From contig NZ_WVEM01000012.1 in the NCBI RefSeq assembly GCF_009847015.1, positions 80,323-144,322 of the forward strand: a DNA stretch of 64,000 bases, written 5' to 3'. This document shows positions 25,795 through 35,553 of this stretch, piece by piece; the stretch's first letter is position 1; the number at the start of each line of letters is the position of its first letter. This DNA comes from Sunxiuqinia indica. GTDB lineage: Bacteria; Bacteroidota; Bacteroidia; Bacteroidales; Prolixibacteraceae. Below the pieces are notes generated by a model, which was not told the origin of the DNA, did no database searches, and saw only the letters and a list, made by a program, of their open reading frames with translations. Made by a program: the position numbers and the translations under genes.

Positions 25795-26979
25795 TCAGTA
25801 TTGCGTATGGTATTCAAGACTTTCTTTATAAAATGGATGATTCTTGGGTATTAGCGGAGCTTTGGCCAATGAACGGAAAACAAAAAATAAGAACAGGCCG
25901 ACAAAACCAATGGTAATTCCGACTTCAGGAATTCCAATTCCGGACGCTTCGCCACCAACAGCCCCTGGCATAATTAATTGGTAGAGATCGAGCCAGTGGC
26001 CAATAAAAACGATCACCGAAACAGGCAGCAGGATTAAAGAACCGCGTTTTGAATTCCGAGTCATCAAAGCAAAAAATGGAATCACGAAATTCAAAATCAA
26101 ATTGACATAAAATATAGTGCTGAAATTTTTGTGGCGTTCATAAAAATAAACTGTTTCCTCGGGAATATTGGCATACCAGATCAACATGTACTGCGAAAAC
26201 CACAAGTAGGCCCAAAAAACACTGAATCCAAAGAGATATTTTCCCAGATCATGAATATGTTCGTTGTTGACGTGCCCCATATAGCCCATGCGTTTCAAAG
26301 CAATCAAAAGAATAATCAACACCGCGGTTCCGCTAGCCAACATGCTTGAAAAAACATACCAGCCGTATAGCGTACTAAACCAATGCGCGTCAATCGACAT
26401 CAGCCAGTCCCACGACGAGGTAACACTAGTAACCGCCAAAGTCACTACAAAAACGGCTGAAAAAATCCGAAACTTCCGGTAATATTTTAAATCGCCTGAC
26501 TTATCGAGCAGAAGCGAATATTTACGTATAAAATGAGCCAGAATAACCCATACGCCGAAGTAAACCGCAAATCGAATATAAAAGAAAGGCGCATTTAAAT
26601 AAGCTACTTTCTTCAGTAGAATTTCATCCAGATGGTCTTCATGCGTCCACTCATAAAGCAAGTGCAATCCGCCAAAAACAAAAAGCAGCAACATTAAAAT
26701 ACCAGCTACCGGAATAAAGGAGCCCATACTCTCTCCAATCCGCTGAATGCTTGTGTGCCAACCTGATTCAGCAATGGTGTGAACGGTAACCAAGAATAGC
26801 CCGATTAGTCCCAAGGCAAGAAAATAGTAGGTATTCAACAACAGGTTTGCGGCAATACGCTCTGCTCCTGTGCCAATTAAAAAGCTGACTGCCAGCGAAA
26901 GAACACCAATTCCGATCATTCCGTAAATCAGGGTTGAAAGCTTCTTTGTTAATATGAATTTTTGATTCTCCATGACCAT
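25795..26979 (-). CDS. actF: alternative complex III subunit ActF
   Basis: A polytopic membrane protein of 394 residues with about ten helices, one of the two quinol-binding NrfD-like subunits of alternative complex III. Recognisable parts are VHTIAESGWHTSIQRIGESM, SWDWLMSIDAHWFSTLYGWY and HWLDLYQLIMP. Two ATGs are possible (26979 and 26973); the second is the likelier by family start (MENQKF). It lies 1 base after actD. Confidence 0.92.
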   Translation of the reverse strand: MVMENQKFILTKKLSTLIYGMIGIGVLSLAVSFLIGTGAERIAANLLLNTYYFLALGLIGLFLVTVHTIAESGWHTSIQRIGESMGSFIPVAGILMLLLFVFGGLHLLYEWTHEDHLDEILLKKVAYLNAPFFYIRFAVYFGVWVILAHFIRKYSLLLDKSGDLKYYRKFRIFSAVFVVTLAVTSVTSSWDWLMSIDAHWFSTLYGWYVFSSMLASGTAVLIILLIALKRMGYMGHVNNEHIHDLGKYLFGFSVFWAYLWFSQYMLIWYANIPEETVYFYERHKNFSTIFYVNLILNFVIPFFALMTRNSKRGSLILLPVSVIVFIGHWLDLYQLIMPGAVGGEASGIGIPEVGITIGFVGLFLFFVFRSLAKAPLIPKNHPFYKESLEYHTQY

Positions 26980-26980
26980 G

Positions 26981-27499
26981 TTATACTTTTAAAGTGATTC
27001 CTTCAGCACCAGCTTCAGCAAGTGCTAATTCGATTTCTTTGATATTCTCTTCGCCCTCGCCATCACCCACTTTCACAACAACCAAAAACCGATCGTCTGT
27101 GATACGTTCGTCATGAATAACAGCTTTAGCAGCCGGCCCCAATTTATTGCTCACAAAAAAGGCAATCACCATAGCAAATGCAGCAAAAAGAACAGTTAAC
27201 TCGAAAGCGACTGGCATAAAAGAAGGCACGGCAAAAAACGGCTTTCCTCCAATATTAATTGGATAATCAACCGTGAAAACCCAAGCCTGAAAACCAAACC
27301 CAAGAGTAGCCCCAACAACTCCAGCAATAAAAGCGACCCGCGTCAACCTCGAACGCCTCATGTTTAAAGCCTTATCAACACCATGAACAGGGAAAGGTGT
27401 TAATACATCCATAATCTCTAGACCTTTAGCTTTCAGCTGGCCTAAGCCCTTCAGTAAATCTTCTTCATCCAGATAGTAAGCTGTAATGTATCTATTCAT
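26981..27499 (-). CDS. actD: alternative complex III subunit ActD (DUF3341)
   Basis: A 172-residue subunit with two membrane helices (about residues 58-78 and 95-120). The family pattern is a cytoplasmic ferredoxin-like start ([19 protein letters not shown], then [13 protein letters not shown]), the helices, and a C-terminal half with RITDDRFLV. It overlaps actC by 8 bases, which supports the ATG at 27499. ActD bridges the membrane subunits in structures of the complex. Confidence 0.93.
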   Translation of the reverse strand: MNRYITAYYLDEEDLLKGLGQLKAKGLEIMDVLTPFPVHGVDKALNMRRSRLTRVAFIAGVVGATLGFGFQAWVFTVDYPINIGGKPFFAVPSFMPVAFELTVLFAAFAMVIAFFVSNKLGPAAKAVIHDERITDDRFLVVVKVGDGEGEENIKEIELALAEAGAEGITLKV

Positions 27500-28862
27500 G
27501 ATCGGTTATTTTTTTTTGTTCACCTGAAGATTTTAAAACGCCTTTTACCTCTGCCACAGCAATTACCGGAAATACCCGGATGAACAGCAAAAACAAAGTG
27601 AAAAATAACCCCAATGTTCCAACATATAAGCCAACCTCAACCACGGTAGGTTTATACATCGTCCAACTTGAGGGTAAAAAATCGCGGTGTAATGAAGTGA
27701 CCACAATGACGAAACGTTCGAACCACATACCAATATTTACAAAAATGGATATGATGAAAGTTAACAGCACACTTCTACGAATCTTTCGAAACCAAAAAAG
27801 CTGAGGTGTAATTACATTACAGGTCATCATGATCCAATAGGCCCACGCATAAGGTCCGAAAGCACGGTTAAAAAACGCATATGTTTCAAACTCTACTCCC
27901 GAATACCAGGCCATGAAAAACTCAGTCAAATAGGCTATACCCACAATTGAACCGGTCAGAATGATTACTTTATTCATCGACTCTATATGATTCAGCGTTA
28001 TATAGTCTTCAAGGTTTAGTGCCTTTCGAGTTACGATCATCAGGGTGAGCACCATCGCAAAACCAGAGAAAATTGCTCCCGACACAAAGTAAGGAGGAAA
28101 GATGGTCGTGTGCCATCCCGGAATGACCGAGGTAGCAAAGTCGAAACTTACAATGGTGTGAACTGATAACACCAGCGGAGCAGCTAAACCTGCCAATATC
28201 AAACTAACGGTTTCGTGACGTGACCAATGCCGGGCTGATCCGGTCCATCCAAAACTCAGAAACCCATAAATCGCTTTTCTGATTTTTGTTTTAGCCCGGT
28301 CGCGTACGGTACCCAAATCGGGAATCAAACCAACATACCAAAATATCAGGGAAACCGCGAAATAGGTTGAAATGGCAAAAACGTCCCACAACAAGGGTGA
28401 GTTAAAGTTCACCCAAAGGGATCGTGTATTGGGATAGGGAAAGATGTAAAAACCGAGCAAGAGTCGTCCCATGTGAATCAAAGGGAAAAAGCCAGCACAC
28501 ATCACTGCAATCAGCGTCATGGCCTCGGCTGACCGATTAATACTGGTGCGCCACTTCTGCCTGAAAAGCAGAAGAATAGCAGAAATAAACGTACCGGCAT
28601 GGCCAATACCGACCCACCATACAAAGTTGGTGATTCCCCATCCCCATCCAATGGTTTTATTGAGCCCCCATTCTCCAATCCCGTAAAACACGGTTCGGAA
28701 GGTAGCCCAACCACCAAATAGGAGGGCAATGCCTGCCAAGGTAATTCCGGCATACCAATACTTGGAGGGTTTACCTGCCATGGGTGACAAAACATCATCT
28801 GTCACTTGTTTGTAGTTCTTATTCCCCCGAATTAACGGTTCTCTGAGCGGAGATGTATACAT
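27492..28862 (-). CDS. actC: alternative complex III subunit ActC (NrfD-like)
   Basis: The main quinol-binding membrane subunit, 456 residues with about ten helices. It starts with [19 protein letters not shown], a conserved extramembrane segment of this family. [19 protein letters not shown] and [19 protein letters not shown] are typical NrfD-like parts and the C terminus has [14 protein letters not shown] residues (here [20 protein letters not shown]). It lies 17 bases after actB and overlaps actD. Confidence 0.94.
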   Translation of the reverse strand: MYTSPLREPLIRGNKNYKQVTDDVLSPMAGKPSKYWYAGITLAGIALLFGGWATFRTVFYGIGEWGLNKTIGWGWGITNFVWWVGIGHAGTFISAILLLFRQKWRTSINRSAEAMTLIAVMCAGFFPLIHMGRLLLGFYIFPYPNTRSLWVNFNSPLLWDVFAISTYFAVSLIFWYVGLIPDLGTVRDRAKTKIRKAIYGFLSFGWTGSARHWSRHETVSLILAGLAAPLVLSVHTIVSFDFATSVIPGWHTTIFPPYFVSGAIFSGFAMVLTLMIVTRKALNLEDYITLNHIESMNKVIILTGSIVGIAYLTEFFMAWYSGVEFETYAFFNRAFGPYAWAYWIMMTCNVITPQLFWFRKIRRSVLLTFIISIFVNIGMWFERFVIVVTSLHRDFLPSSWTMYKPTVVEVGLYVGTLGLFFTLFLLFIRVFPVIAVAEVKGVLKSSGEQKKITDHE

Positions 28863-28879
28863 TCCTAATTCGTTTTAAG

Positions 28880-31855
28880 TTAAATGGTTTTATTTTTAAC
28901 CTTGGTCAGGTAGCCGACCGATGGCAGCGTATGCAATTCTTCCAGCAGGTGGTAGTTACGCTCATCGGCAAAGAACTTTGAAATACGGCTTTCCTCGTTA
29001 TTCAAATCACCAAAAACAATGGCATCGGCCGGACACGACTGCGCACAAGCAGGGACTACTTCGCCATCCTGCAATTGTCTGTTTTCATTCTTGGCGACCA
29101 GTTTTTTCTCTTGAATACGCTGAATACAGAAAGAGCATTTTTCAATTACACCTTTGGCACGAACTGTCACATCCGGATTCAACACCAAACGTCTCAAGTC
29201 GGTCGTCATCTCTGCCGGATCTTTTCTGTTGCCCGGCATGGAGTCGGCTCCTGTATAATCGAAGAAGTTAAATCGTCGAACCTTGTATGGACAGTTGTTA
29301 TTGCAATAGCGGGTACCTATACAACGGTTATAGGCCATCTGGTTAATTCCTTCATTGCTGTGGGTTGTGGCAGCCACCGGACAAACATTCTCGCAAGGCG
29401 CATTATCACAGTGCTGGCACATCACGGGCTGTCGGACCAGCTCCGGATTATCCGGATCTCCTTTATAATATCGGTCGATACGAATCCAATGCATCTCACG
29501 AGCCTTAATCACCTGCTCTTTTCCAACCACCGGCACATTATTTTCGGCCGAACAGGCTACGACACAAGCATTGCATCCGGTGCAGGAGTTCAAATCGATC
29601 GCCATTCCCCAGTGAAATCCTTCAAACTTACGCTGCGCATAAAGTGACTTCATGTGCGCCTTGATTGTTTCACGCATTTCATTGCCTGAGGCTGGGTTAG
29701 CCAAATAATCTTCCAGCGTTGTTTCACGCACAAGGTTTCTCCCTTCCATGGAGTGGTGAGATTGCGTCCGGGCCAATTGGTAGGCACCGTCCAATTTCTC
29801 GATGGTCACCTGTGGTAAATGGTATTGCTTAATTCCATTGCTGGATTGAATAAGCGGGAAAGCGTTTTTTCCAACCGTACCATCGGGAATGCCCATATTG
29901 AGTCTCCCGTAGCCCAAAGCCACCGAAATCGTTTTATATTCTTGCCCCGGCTGAACAATCACCGGAATTGGACCAAAGTCATTAATTTTAACCAGCTGTT
30001 CGTCTTCAAGCTCCAATTCCTCGGCAAGCTTTGGCGAAACTGCAGCATAATTATCCCAGCAAACTTTGGTAACCGGATCAGGAAGTTCCTGCAGCCATGG
30101 GTTATTGGCTTGCTTTCCGGATCCCACACTTATGTTCGTGTAGAACGACAGTTCCAGGGAATCGTCACCAGATGTAATTTTTGCTTGAGCCAGGGCGGAA
30201 TCAACAGCTCCGGCATCAAATTCAAGCATTCCATTTTCCAGCTGTCCCGACTCATAAATACCATCGTGTAACTTGCTATTCCAAAAATCATCGAACGAGG
30301 TTTCACCAGAACCTGCAAATAAGTTCTCTTCCCAGTTCTTCCGAATGTAAGTATGATAATCCACCGGATTACCAGCCCATTTCAGCAAACTTTCCTGTGC
30401 TGCCCGAGTTTTAAAAATTGGTCGAATAGTTGGTTGCGCGAGTGAATAAATGCCCGTTTTCACTTCAGCATCATTCCACGCTTCCAGGTAGTGGTGATCC
30501 GGACAAACGTAATGCACATGCTCCGAAGTTTCTTCACCCAAAATGGGCATCGCAATTTTCAGATCAATATTTTTCAGCGCACTAACAAACCGGTCTGCTT
30601 CAGGATAATCGAAAGCAGGATTGACATCATAAAGAATCAGTCCTTCAACTTGTCCGCTTTCCATTTCGCCAACCAGTCGATCCATGTCTTCATCCATGCC
30701 CTGACGCAGTTTCAAATGAATATCAGTTTGGATTGTTGATCCATAATTCTGTAACAGATGATTGATAGCATTTACCAGTAATTGGTTTTCCACATCATTG
30801 CTTCCGCTAACGACCAATGACTTTCCCTTTTTGGATGACAACTCACCGGCAATCTTTTTCACATCAACCGGCGAGCTTGGAACTGATGAACCAGACTGTC
30901 CGTTTAGTGATAAAAGTTCCTGGTACAGATTTGCCAGAACCAATTTTTCCTGGGAAGGTCGTATTTGGTAACGCTCATCAGCATTTGATCCTGTTAGAGA
31001 CATGCCGCCTTCAAAGTGAATATGACGCGACATGCTACGTTCACCATCAACCAGTTTCCTGTTTTTTGCATATTGTTTGGTGTATTCAACCGGAGAGAGC
31101 CACGTTCCAAGAAAGTCGGCATCAAAACCAACAATCAATTCGGCCTTGCTGAAATCGTAAGCTGGAATAAAACCTTTTCCGAAAGTTTTCTCATTGGCTT
31201 TCAGAATACCCGAAGCCGACAGCACATCGTACTGAATGTGTTCCGAACCGGGATGAGCATCCAGAAACTCCTGAATAGCAGCTTTGGTAGAAGGACTGAT
31301 GATGGTTGAGCTTAAAATCACGACTTTGCCTTGTCTCTTTTTTACCTCATCCAGAAACAGCATGATTTTGTCATCGGCTTCGTCCCAGCTTATTTTCTTT
31401 CCTTCGTAGGTCGGATTCTTGTGCCGTTTGTTATCGTAAAGTCCCAACACCGAAGCTTGAGTTCGGGCATTGGTTCCACCCATGGTCACCGAAGACATTG
31501 TATTCCCTTCAATTTTGATCGGACGCCCGTCTCGTACCTTAACTAAAATGCTACAGTAATCAATACCATCAAAATAGGTTGATGCAAAGTAGCTGGCTTC
31601 TCCCGGGATAATCTTTTCGGGTCGAATTAAAAAAGGGATGGCTTTTTCAACAGGCTGTTTGCAGCTAACTGCAATTGCAGCAGAGGCCACCGAAAATCCA
31701 AAAAGCTTCAAAAAGTCACGTCGTGAATTTCCAGTTGACTTCGCCTCTTGTTTCATCTGAAGAATGGACTTTCGATCTCCGGCATCAGGCTCGCTTGATG
31801 CCTGCCGAGCGTCATAAATTAAATCATCCAAACTTTTATAATATTGTTCCTTCAT
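28880..31855 (-). CDS. actB: alternative complex III subunit ActB, iron-sulfur protein
   Basis: A 991-residue periplasmic subunit in which a molybdopterin-oxidoreductase-like domain is fused to an FeS domain. The N terminus has a variant Tat signal (SRRDFLKLFGFSVASAAIA). The large domain does not bind molybdenum in known complexes. The C-terminal part has four Cys groups: CTGCNACVVAC, CQHCDNAPCENVCPVA, CIGTRYCNNNCPYK and CSFCIQRI with CAQSCPADAI, enough for three 4Fe-4S and one 3Fe-4S cluster. It carries electrons from the quinol site to the hemes. The gap to actA is 21 bases. Confidence 0.95.
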   Translation of the reverse strand: MKEQYYKSLDDLIYDARQASSEPDAGDRKSILQMKQEAKSTGNSRRDFLKLFGFSVASAAIAVSCKQPVEKAIPFLIRPEKIIPGEASYFASTYFDGIDYCSILVKVRDGRPIKIEGNTMSSVTMGGTNARTQASVLGLYDNKRHKNPTYEGKKISWDEADDKIMLFLDEVKKRQGKVVILSSTIISPSTKAAIQEFLDAHPGSEHIQYDVLSASGILKANEKTFGKGFIPAYDFSKAELIVGFDADFLGTWLSPVEYTKQYAKNRKLVDGERSMSRHIHFEGGMSLTGSNADERYQIRPSQEKLVLANLYQELLSLNGQSGSSVPSSPVDVKKIAGELSSKKGKSLVVSGSNDVENQLLVNAINHLLQNYGSTIQTDIHLKLRQGMDEDMDRLVGEMESGQVEGLILYDVNPAFDYPEADRFVSALKNIDLKIAMPILGEETSEHVHYVCPDHHYLEAWNDAEVKTGIYSLAQPTIRPIFKTRAAQESLLKWAGNPVDYHTYIRKNWEENLFAGSGETSFDDFWNSKLHDGIYESGQLENGMLEFDAGAVDSALAQAKITSGDDSLELSFYTNISVGSGKQANNPWLQELPDPVTKVCWDNYAAVSPKLAEELELEDEQLVKINDFGPIPVIVQPGQEYKTISVALGYGRLNMGIPDGTVGKNAFPLIQSSNGIKQYHLPQVTIEKLDGAYQLARTQSHHSMEGRNLVRETTLEDYLANPASGNEMRETIKAHMKSLYAQRKFEGFHWGMAIDLNSCTGCNACVVACSAENNVPVVGKEQVIKAREMHWIRIDRYYKGDPDNPELVRQPVMCQHCDNAPCENVCPVAATTHSNEGINQMAYNRCIGTRYCNNNCPYKVRRFNFFDYTGADSMPGNRKDPAEMTTDLRRLVLNPDVTVRAKGVIEKCSFCIQRIQEKKLVAKNENRQLQDGEVVPACAQSCPADAIVFGDLNNEESRISKFFADERNYHLLEELHTLPSVGYLTKVKNKTI

Positions 31856-31876
31856 TCCAAATAGGTTTGTTGTTTA

Positions 31877-33238
31877 TTAATAATGACACTTCATACAATC
31901 GGTTCCACCAACCATTTCGACGGTAACCTTATCAATTTCACCTTTTTTGATTTGCTCATGAAACTCATCGTATGATTCATAGAAATTATTATCGACAAAT
32001 TGAACTTCTTTTGTTCGGTGACATTCAAGACACCAGCCCATGCTCAAGTCTTCCACTTGTCTGACCACATCCATCTCGGCTATTTCCCCATGGCACTCAA
32101 CACAATCCAGCTTTCCTGCATTTACGTGCTGTGCGTGGCTAAAAAAGACATGATCAGGTAAATTATGAATTCGCACCCATTCAACCGGAACACCATTCTC
32201 TGTGGCATCAATAACTTTAGCAATTTCAAACTTTCCAGAGCGGGTTCCTTCCCGAACAAGCGAATGGCAATTTAAACACAGATCGGTCGGAGGTATTCCG
32301 GCAGACTTGCTTTGTTCAACGGTAAAGTGGCAGTATTTACAATCAATCTTATTTTGTCCGGCATGGACTTTATGTGAAAACTTAATGGGTTGTTCGGGTT
32401 CGTAATTCTGCGATCGTCCTAAACTCACTCCCTCCTCATAAAGCATCTTAACCTGGTATCCAAAAACTCCCAGGAATATAATTAGCGGGACAGCCTTATA
32501 TTTTATTTTTCTGAAAAAGATCATTTCCAACAACGCCCACGTAACAATCAGTCCGAGGAAAAGAAAGAGCAGCAGTCGATCAATTGTTGGTTTTACAGGA
32601 GCAGGACCACGCATCGACAAGTCGTCCAAATAAGCTTTTACCGTTTTTAAATCTGCGTCTTCAAAATTATAATCTTTATGAACTTCGGCCATCTTACCTC
32701 CTGAGGGTTCCATGACGACAGCCTTAAATTCAGCAAAACTCTTCTCAATATACTTATTGGCAATATCCTTTGCAGAAGGATTCCAGTTAAGCGTATCTGA
32801 GCGTGTAATATTGTGACATGACACACAGGATGTTTGCTCATTGTTGTGTGGCAATAATCCTCTAAAAAAACGTTCACCGCGCTTAATATCGTTTCGGTAA
32901 TGGCCAAATTTATCCTCTTCGACAGGCTTGCTCTTCGCTGATGCCGTTTCATTCGAAACCGTATCTGGCTTTGCAGCTGATCCTGTGCTATCAACCTGAG
33001 TTTCTGCGCCAGTTTCATCGACTGCCTTTGCAACAACAGAATCCGATTGGGTTGATGCGGTATCGGTTGGTGAGGACAATTTCACAGCAGCTGTATTTGC
33101 TGAGTCTTGTTCACTTTGTTGCACTTGTGGTTCAGCAGAAGCCGCTGCCGAAAAAACAAAAATTGACATGAGGAAAACGAACAGAAAACCCTTTGGGGAA
33201 AACCCGGATTTCCGTAAAACAGGGAACTTAAGTTTCAT
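31877..33238 (-). CDS. actA: alternative complex III subunit ActA, six-heme cytochrome c
   Basis: The multiheme cytochrome that starts the act operon. The frame is open from ATG 33325, but ATG 33238 gives a normal signal-anchor (GFLFVFLMSIFVFSAAASA) and a 453-residue protein; the extra 29 residues are polar. After a Ser/Thr/Asp/Val linker comes a monoheme domain with TSCVSCHNI, a membrane helix pair (LLLFLFLGLIVTWALLEMIF, then VPLIIFLGVFGYQVKML), and a c7-like domain with five sites: CKYCH, CLNCH, CVECH, CLECH and CMKCH. It therefore shows six CXXCH motifs. Confidence 0.93.
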   Translation of the reverse strand: MKLKFPVLRKSGFSPKGFLFVFLMSIFVFSAAASAEPQVQQSEQDSANTAAVKLSSPTDTASTQSDSVVAKAVDETGAETQVDSTGSAAKPDTVSNETASAKSKPVEEDKFGHYRNDIKRGERFFRGLLPHNNEQTSCVSCHNITRSDTLNWNPSAKDIANKYIEKSFAEFKAVVMEPSGGKMAEVHKDYNFEDADLKTVKAYLDDLSMRGPAPVKPTIDRLLLFLFLGLIVTWALLEMIFFRKIKYKAVPLIIFLGVFGYQVKMLYEEGVSLGRSQNYEPEQPIKFSHKVHAGQNKIDCKYCHFTVEQSKSAGIPPTDLCLNCHSLVREGTRSGKFEIAKVIDATENGVPVEWVRIHNLPDHVFFSHAQHVNAGKLDCVECHGEIAEMDVVRQVEDLSMGWCLECHRTKEVQFVDNNFYESYDEFHEQIKKGEIDKVTVEMVGGTDCMKCHY

Positions 33239-33494
33239 TCTATAAGCTTTAGTAAGTTTTTTTTCAAACCTAGGATTTTGCGACTCATCAAGAATTAACA
33301 AATTTTTTACTTTATGGTTTTCCATTCAAGCTAAAAAGTTAGTCAAAAAAAAACGTTCGAAGTCAATAACCAGCCAACGAAAGCCAAAACAATCATTAAA
33401 CAACTGACATTTAGCACTATTTCAAATAAACCAATATTGCGAAAATAGTCACAATCTATGCTTATTTATTTTTCATAGACAAATTCAATATAAA

Positions 33495-34607
33495 TTATTC
33501 AAGATTCTCAGTAAGCTTTCGAACAATCTTCAGATTGTCAAGGAATTCTTTTGCAATAACCCGGACAATTGTATAAACCGGAATTGCCAGAATCATGCCT
33601 AAAATCCCAGCAACACTTCCGGCTGCTAAGATCACCAGAAAAATTTCCATTGGATGAGCTTTAACACTGCTTGAATAAATCAGCGGCTGAAACAATATAT
33701 TATCAATAATCTGTACCGAAGCGAAAACAAGCAACATAAAACCTAACAACGGCAGGGTATGCGACGAAAAATCGGCATTAAGATTGATTGCAATACCTAT
33801 TAGCAAACCAACTGTTGCACCCATCCAGGGGCCCAAGTAAGGAATTACATTAAACAGACCGCAGAATAAGCCAATTACCACCGAGTGGCTAAAACCAACG
33901 CCAACAAAGGTTAACCCGAGAGTTACCAGGGTTCCGACCATTGTTACTTCGAAGAGTAAGCCAATAAAGTAGCGGCGAAGTAAATTATAGATCGAATTCA
34001 AAATTCGATCGACTTTTTCTTCGTAACCCGATGGGACAATAAGCAGAACGCCTTCTTTAAACATATTTTCTTCTTTTAAAAAGAAGAATGTAATAAATGA
34101 AACCGAGAAAAAAGCAACAAGTAATTCGCCCAAGGTGCCGGCGACAAACCCAAAGATTCCGGTCAACTGCGAAAACTGCATTCTATCTCCAATCTGCCCT
34201 CTCAATAGTTCAACTAAGTTAGCACTCGCATCAACATGGTCTTCCTCTCCGACAAAATCCATCCACTGCCTGATCGGTTTTTCAACAATTTGCAGAACCG
34301 CATTAAAATCGATGGTGGAAAGCTGCTCGAACTCTGCCACCAGCAATGGAATCAAAAAGCGAACCGATCCGATAAAAAAGATCCAAAGGAGTAATATGGT
34401 AAAAAAAGCCGCAAGGGTATACGGAACCGAGAGACGACCAATATGAATTCCATGCAAAAAGCGAACTATAGGCCGGCCAATCAGCGACAAAACAGCAGAT
34501 ATTAATATGTAAGTGACAATATCGCTGAAGTACCAAACCAAAAACAGAAAGACAAGAACACCGACAGCTAATAATAAATTCTTTGTCCACCCTTGCACCT
34601 TAATCAT
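33495..34607 (-). CDS. AI-2E family transporter (PerM-like)
   Basis: A 370-residue inner-membrane permease-like protein with about eight helices. The family pattern is visible: paired N-terminal helices, a soluble segment around EKPIRQWMDFVGEEDHVD, then GLLFEVTMVGTLVTLGLTF, CGLFNVIPYLGPWMGATVG and the late helices with PLIYSSSVKAHPMEIFLVI. Members transport autoinducer-2 or act as Na+/H+ antiporters; the substrate cannot be told. It stands alone, divergent from the response regulator genes. Confidence 0.88.
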   Translation of the reverse strand: MIKVQGWTKNLLLAVGVLVFLFLVWYFSDIVTYILISAVLSLIGRPIVRFLHGIHIGRLSVPYTLAAFFTILLLWIFFIGSVRFLIPLLVAEFEQLSTIDFNAVLQIVEKPIRQWMDFVGEEDHVDASANLVELLRGQIGDRMQFSQLTGIFGFVAGTLGELLVAFFSVSFITFFFLKEENMFKEGVLLIVPSGYEEKVDRILNSIYNLLRRYFIGLLFEVTMVGTLVTLGLTFVGVGFSHSVVIGLFCGLFNVIPYLGPWMGATVGLLIGIAINLNADFSSHTLPLLGFMLLVFASVQIIDNILFQPLIYSSSVKAHPMEIFLVILAAGSVAGILGMILAIPVYTIVRVIAKEFLDNLKIVRKLTENLE

Positions 34608-34767
34608 ATAATAACTTTTTATACAAATATACCGGAATAATTCAAGTTAGAAAGTTTAAATATCAAACACAACTCAAGTGCTAAAAATATGAAAGCCCGA
34701 CAATCAATTTGGTGTTTCACCTGGCTATCCATATCAAATAACAATAAGATTATTCATATTTTTTTGA

Positions 34768-34775
34768 TAAATTTG
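34768..34775 (+). promoter_or_regulatory. -7 box before the LytTR regulator pair
   Basis: TAAATTTG is an exact match to the Bacteroidota -7 consensus TAnnTTTG and lies 19 bases before the ATG at 34795, giving a short leader. No convincing TTTG -33 box stands 19-21 bases upstream, so the site is only moderately supported. Confidence 0.4.
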
Positions 34776-34794
34776 TTTTACCTAAATAAGTAAT

Positions 34795-35553
34795 ATGAGA
34801 GACAAAAAGCTTACTGCCCTAATTGTTGATGACGAAAAAGAAGATCGGGATATATTAATATACATGCTTAAAGAGCACAAAAATATTACGATTATTGATC
34901 AGGCCGAAAGTACGGAGTCGGCACTTTTCAAATTCTTAGAACTCAAACCCGATATTGTTTTTCTAGATTTAGTAATGCCCGGAAAAAACGGCATGGAGCT
35001 TATTTCTCTCTTGAAGAAACAAAAGCTAGAGACAGACATTGTAATTGTTAGCGCCTACCGTGATATGGCTATAGAAGCAATAAAAAATGAAGTTTACGAC
35101 TTTCTACTGAAACCGATCGGACCGCGAAAACTCCATAAGGTAATTGCGAATATTGAAAGAAGAAGAAACAAGGCAAATAACACACATTTAGACAACTTGC
35201 TTGACAATTTCAAACATGAAACAAAACTTAGGCTTTCTTCAACCAACAGTCATATATTGGTTGATCCAAATGATATTTTATACTGCGAAGCCGAAGGGAC
35301 GTACACGCGTATTTATGTTGAAAACGGGAACGTTGAACTAGCCAACACATACCTTGGCAAGATTGAAGATTTTCTCATTAAAAACAACAATTTCTTCAGA
35401 ATTAGTAGAAGTCACCTGATAAATCTTGATAAACTATGGCGGGCAAACAAAGCTGATAATTCCTGCATTTTAATCGCCAATAATGAGGAATTAAAATTGT
35501 ACGGCTCGAAAAAACAGATTAGAGAACTTTGTAAAATCGATAACCCTAAATAA
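34795..35553 (+). CDS. LytTR-family response regulator, first of a tandem pair
   Basis: A 252-residue two-domain regulator. The receiver domain (residues 1-125) has the acidic pocket VDDEKED, the phospho-acceptor Asp in DIVFLDLVMPGKNGM (about residue 58) and the Lys in LLKPIGP. A short linker leads to a LytTR DNA-binding domain (about residues 145-250) with ILYCEAEGTYTRIYV and FFRISRSHLINLDKLW. The stop overlaps the start of the next regulator by one base, so both are made from one transcript. No sensor kinase is nearby. Confidence 0.92.
   Translation: MRDKKLTALIVDDEKEDRDILIYMLKEHKNITIIDQAESTESALFKFLELKPDIVFLDLVMPGKNGMELISLLKKQKLETDIVIVSAYRDMAIEAIKNEVYDFLLKPIGPRKLHKVIANIERRRNKANNTHLDNLLDNFKHETKLRLSSTNSHILVDPNDILYCEAEGTYTRIYVENGNVELANTYLGKIEDFLIKNNNFFRISRSHLINLDKLWRANKADNSCILIANNEELKLYGSKKQIRELCKIDNPK

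Noticed and set aside
28921..31546. Several long plus-strand frames opposite actB.
   Set aside because: Antisense shadows of a clearly conserved 991-residue protein.
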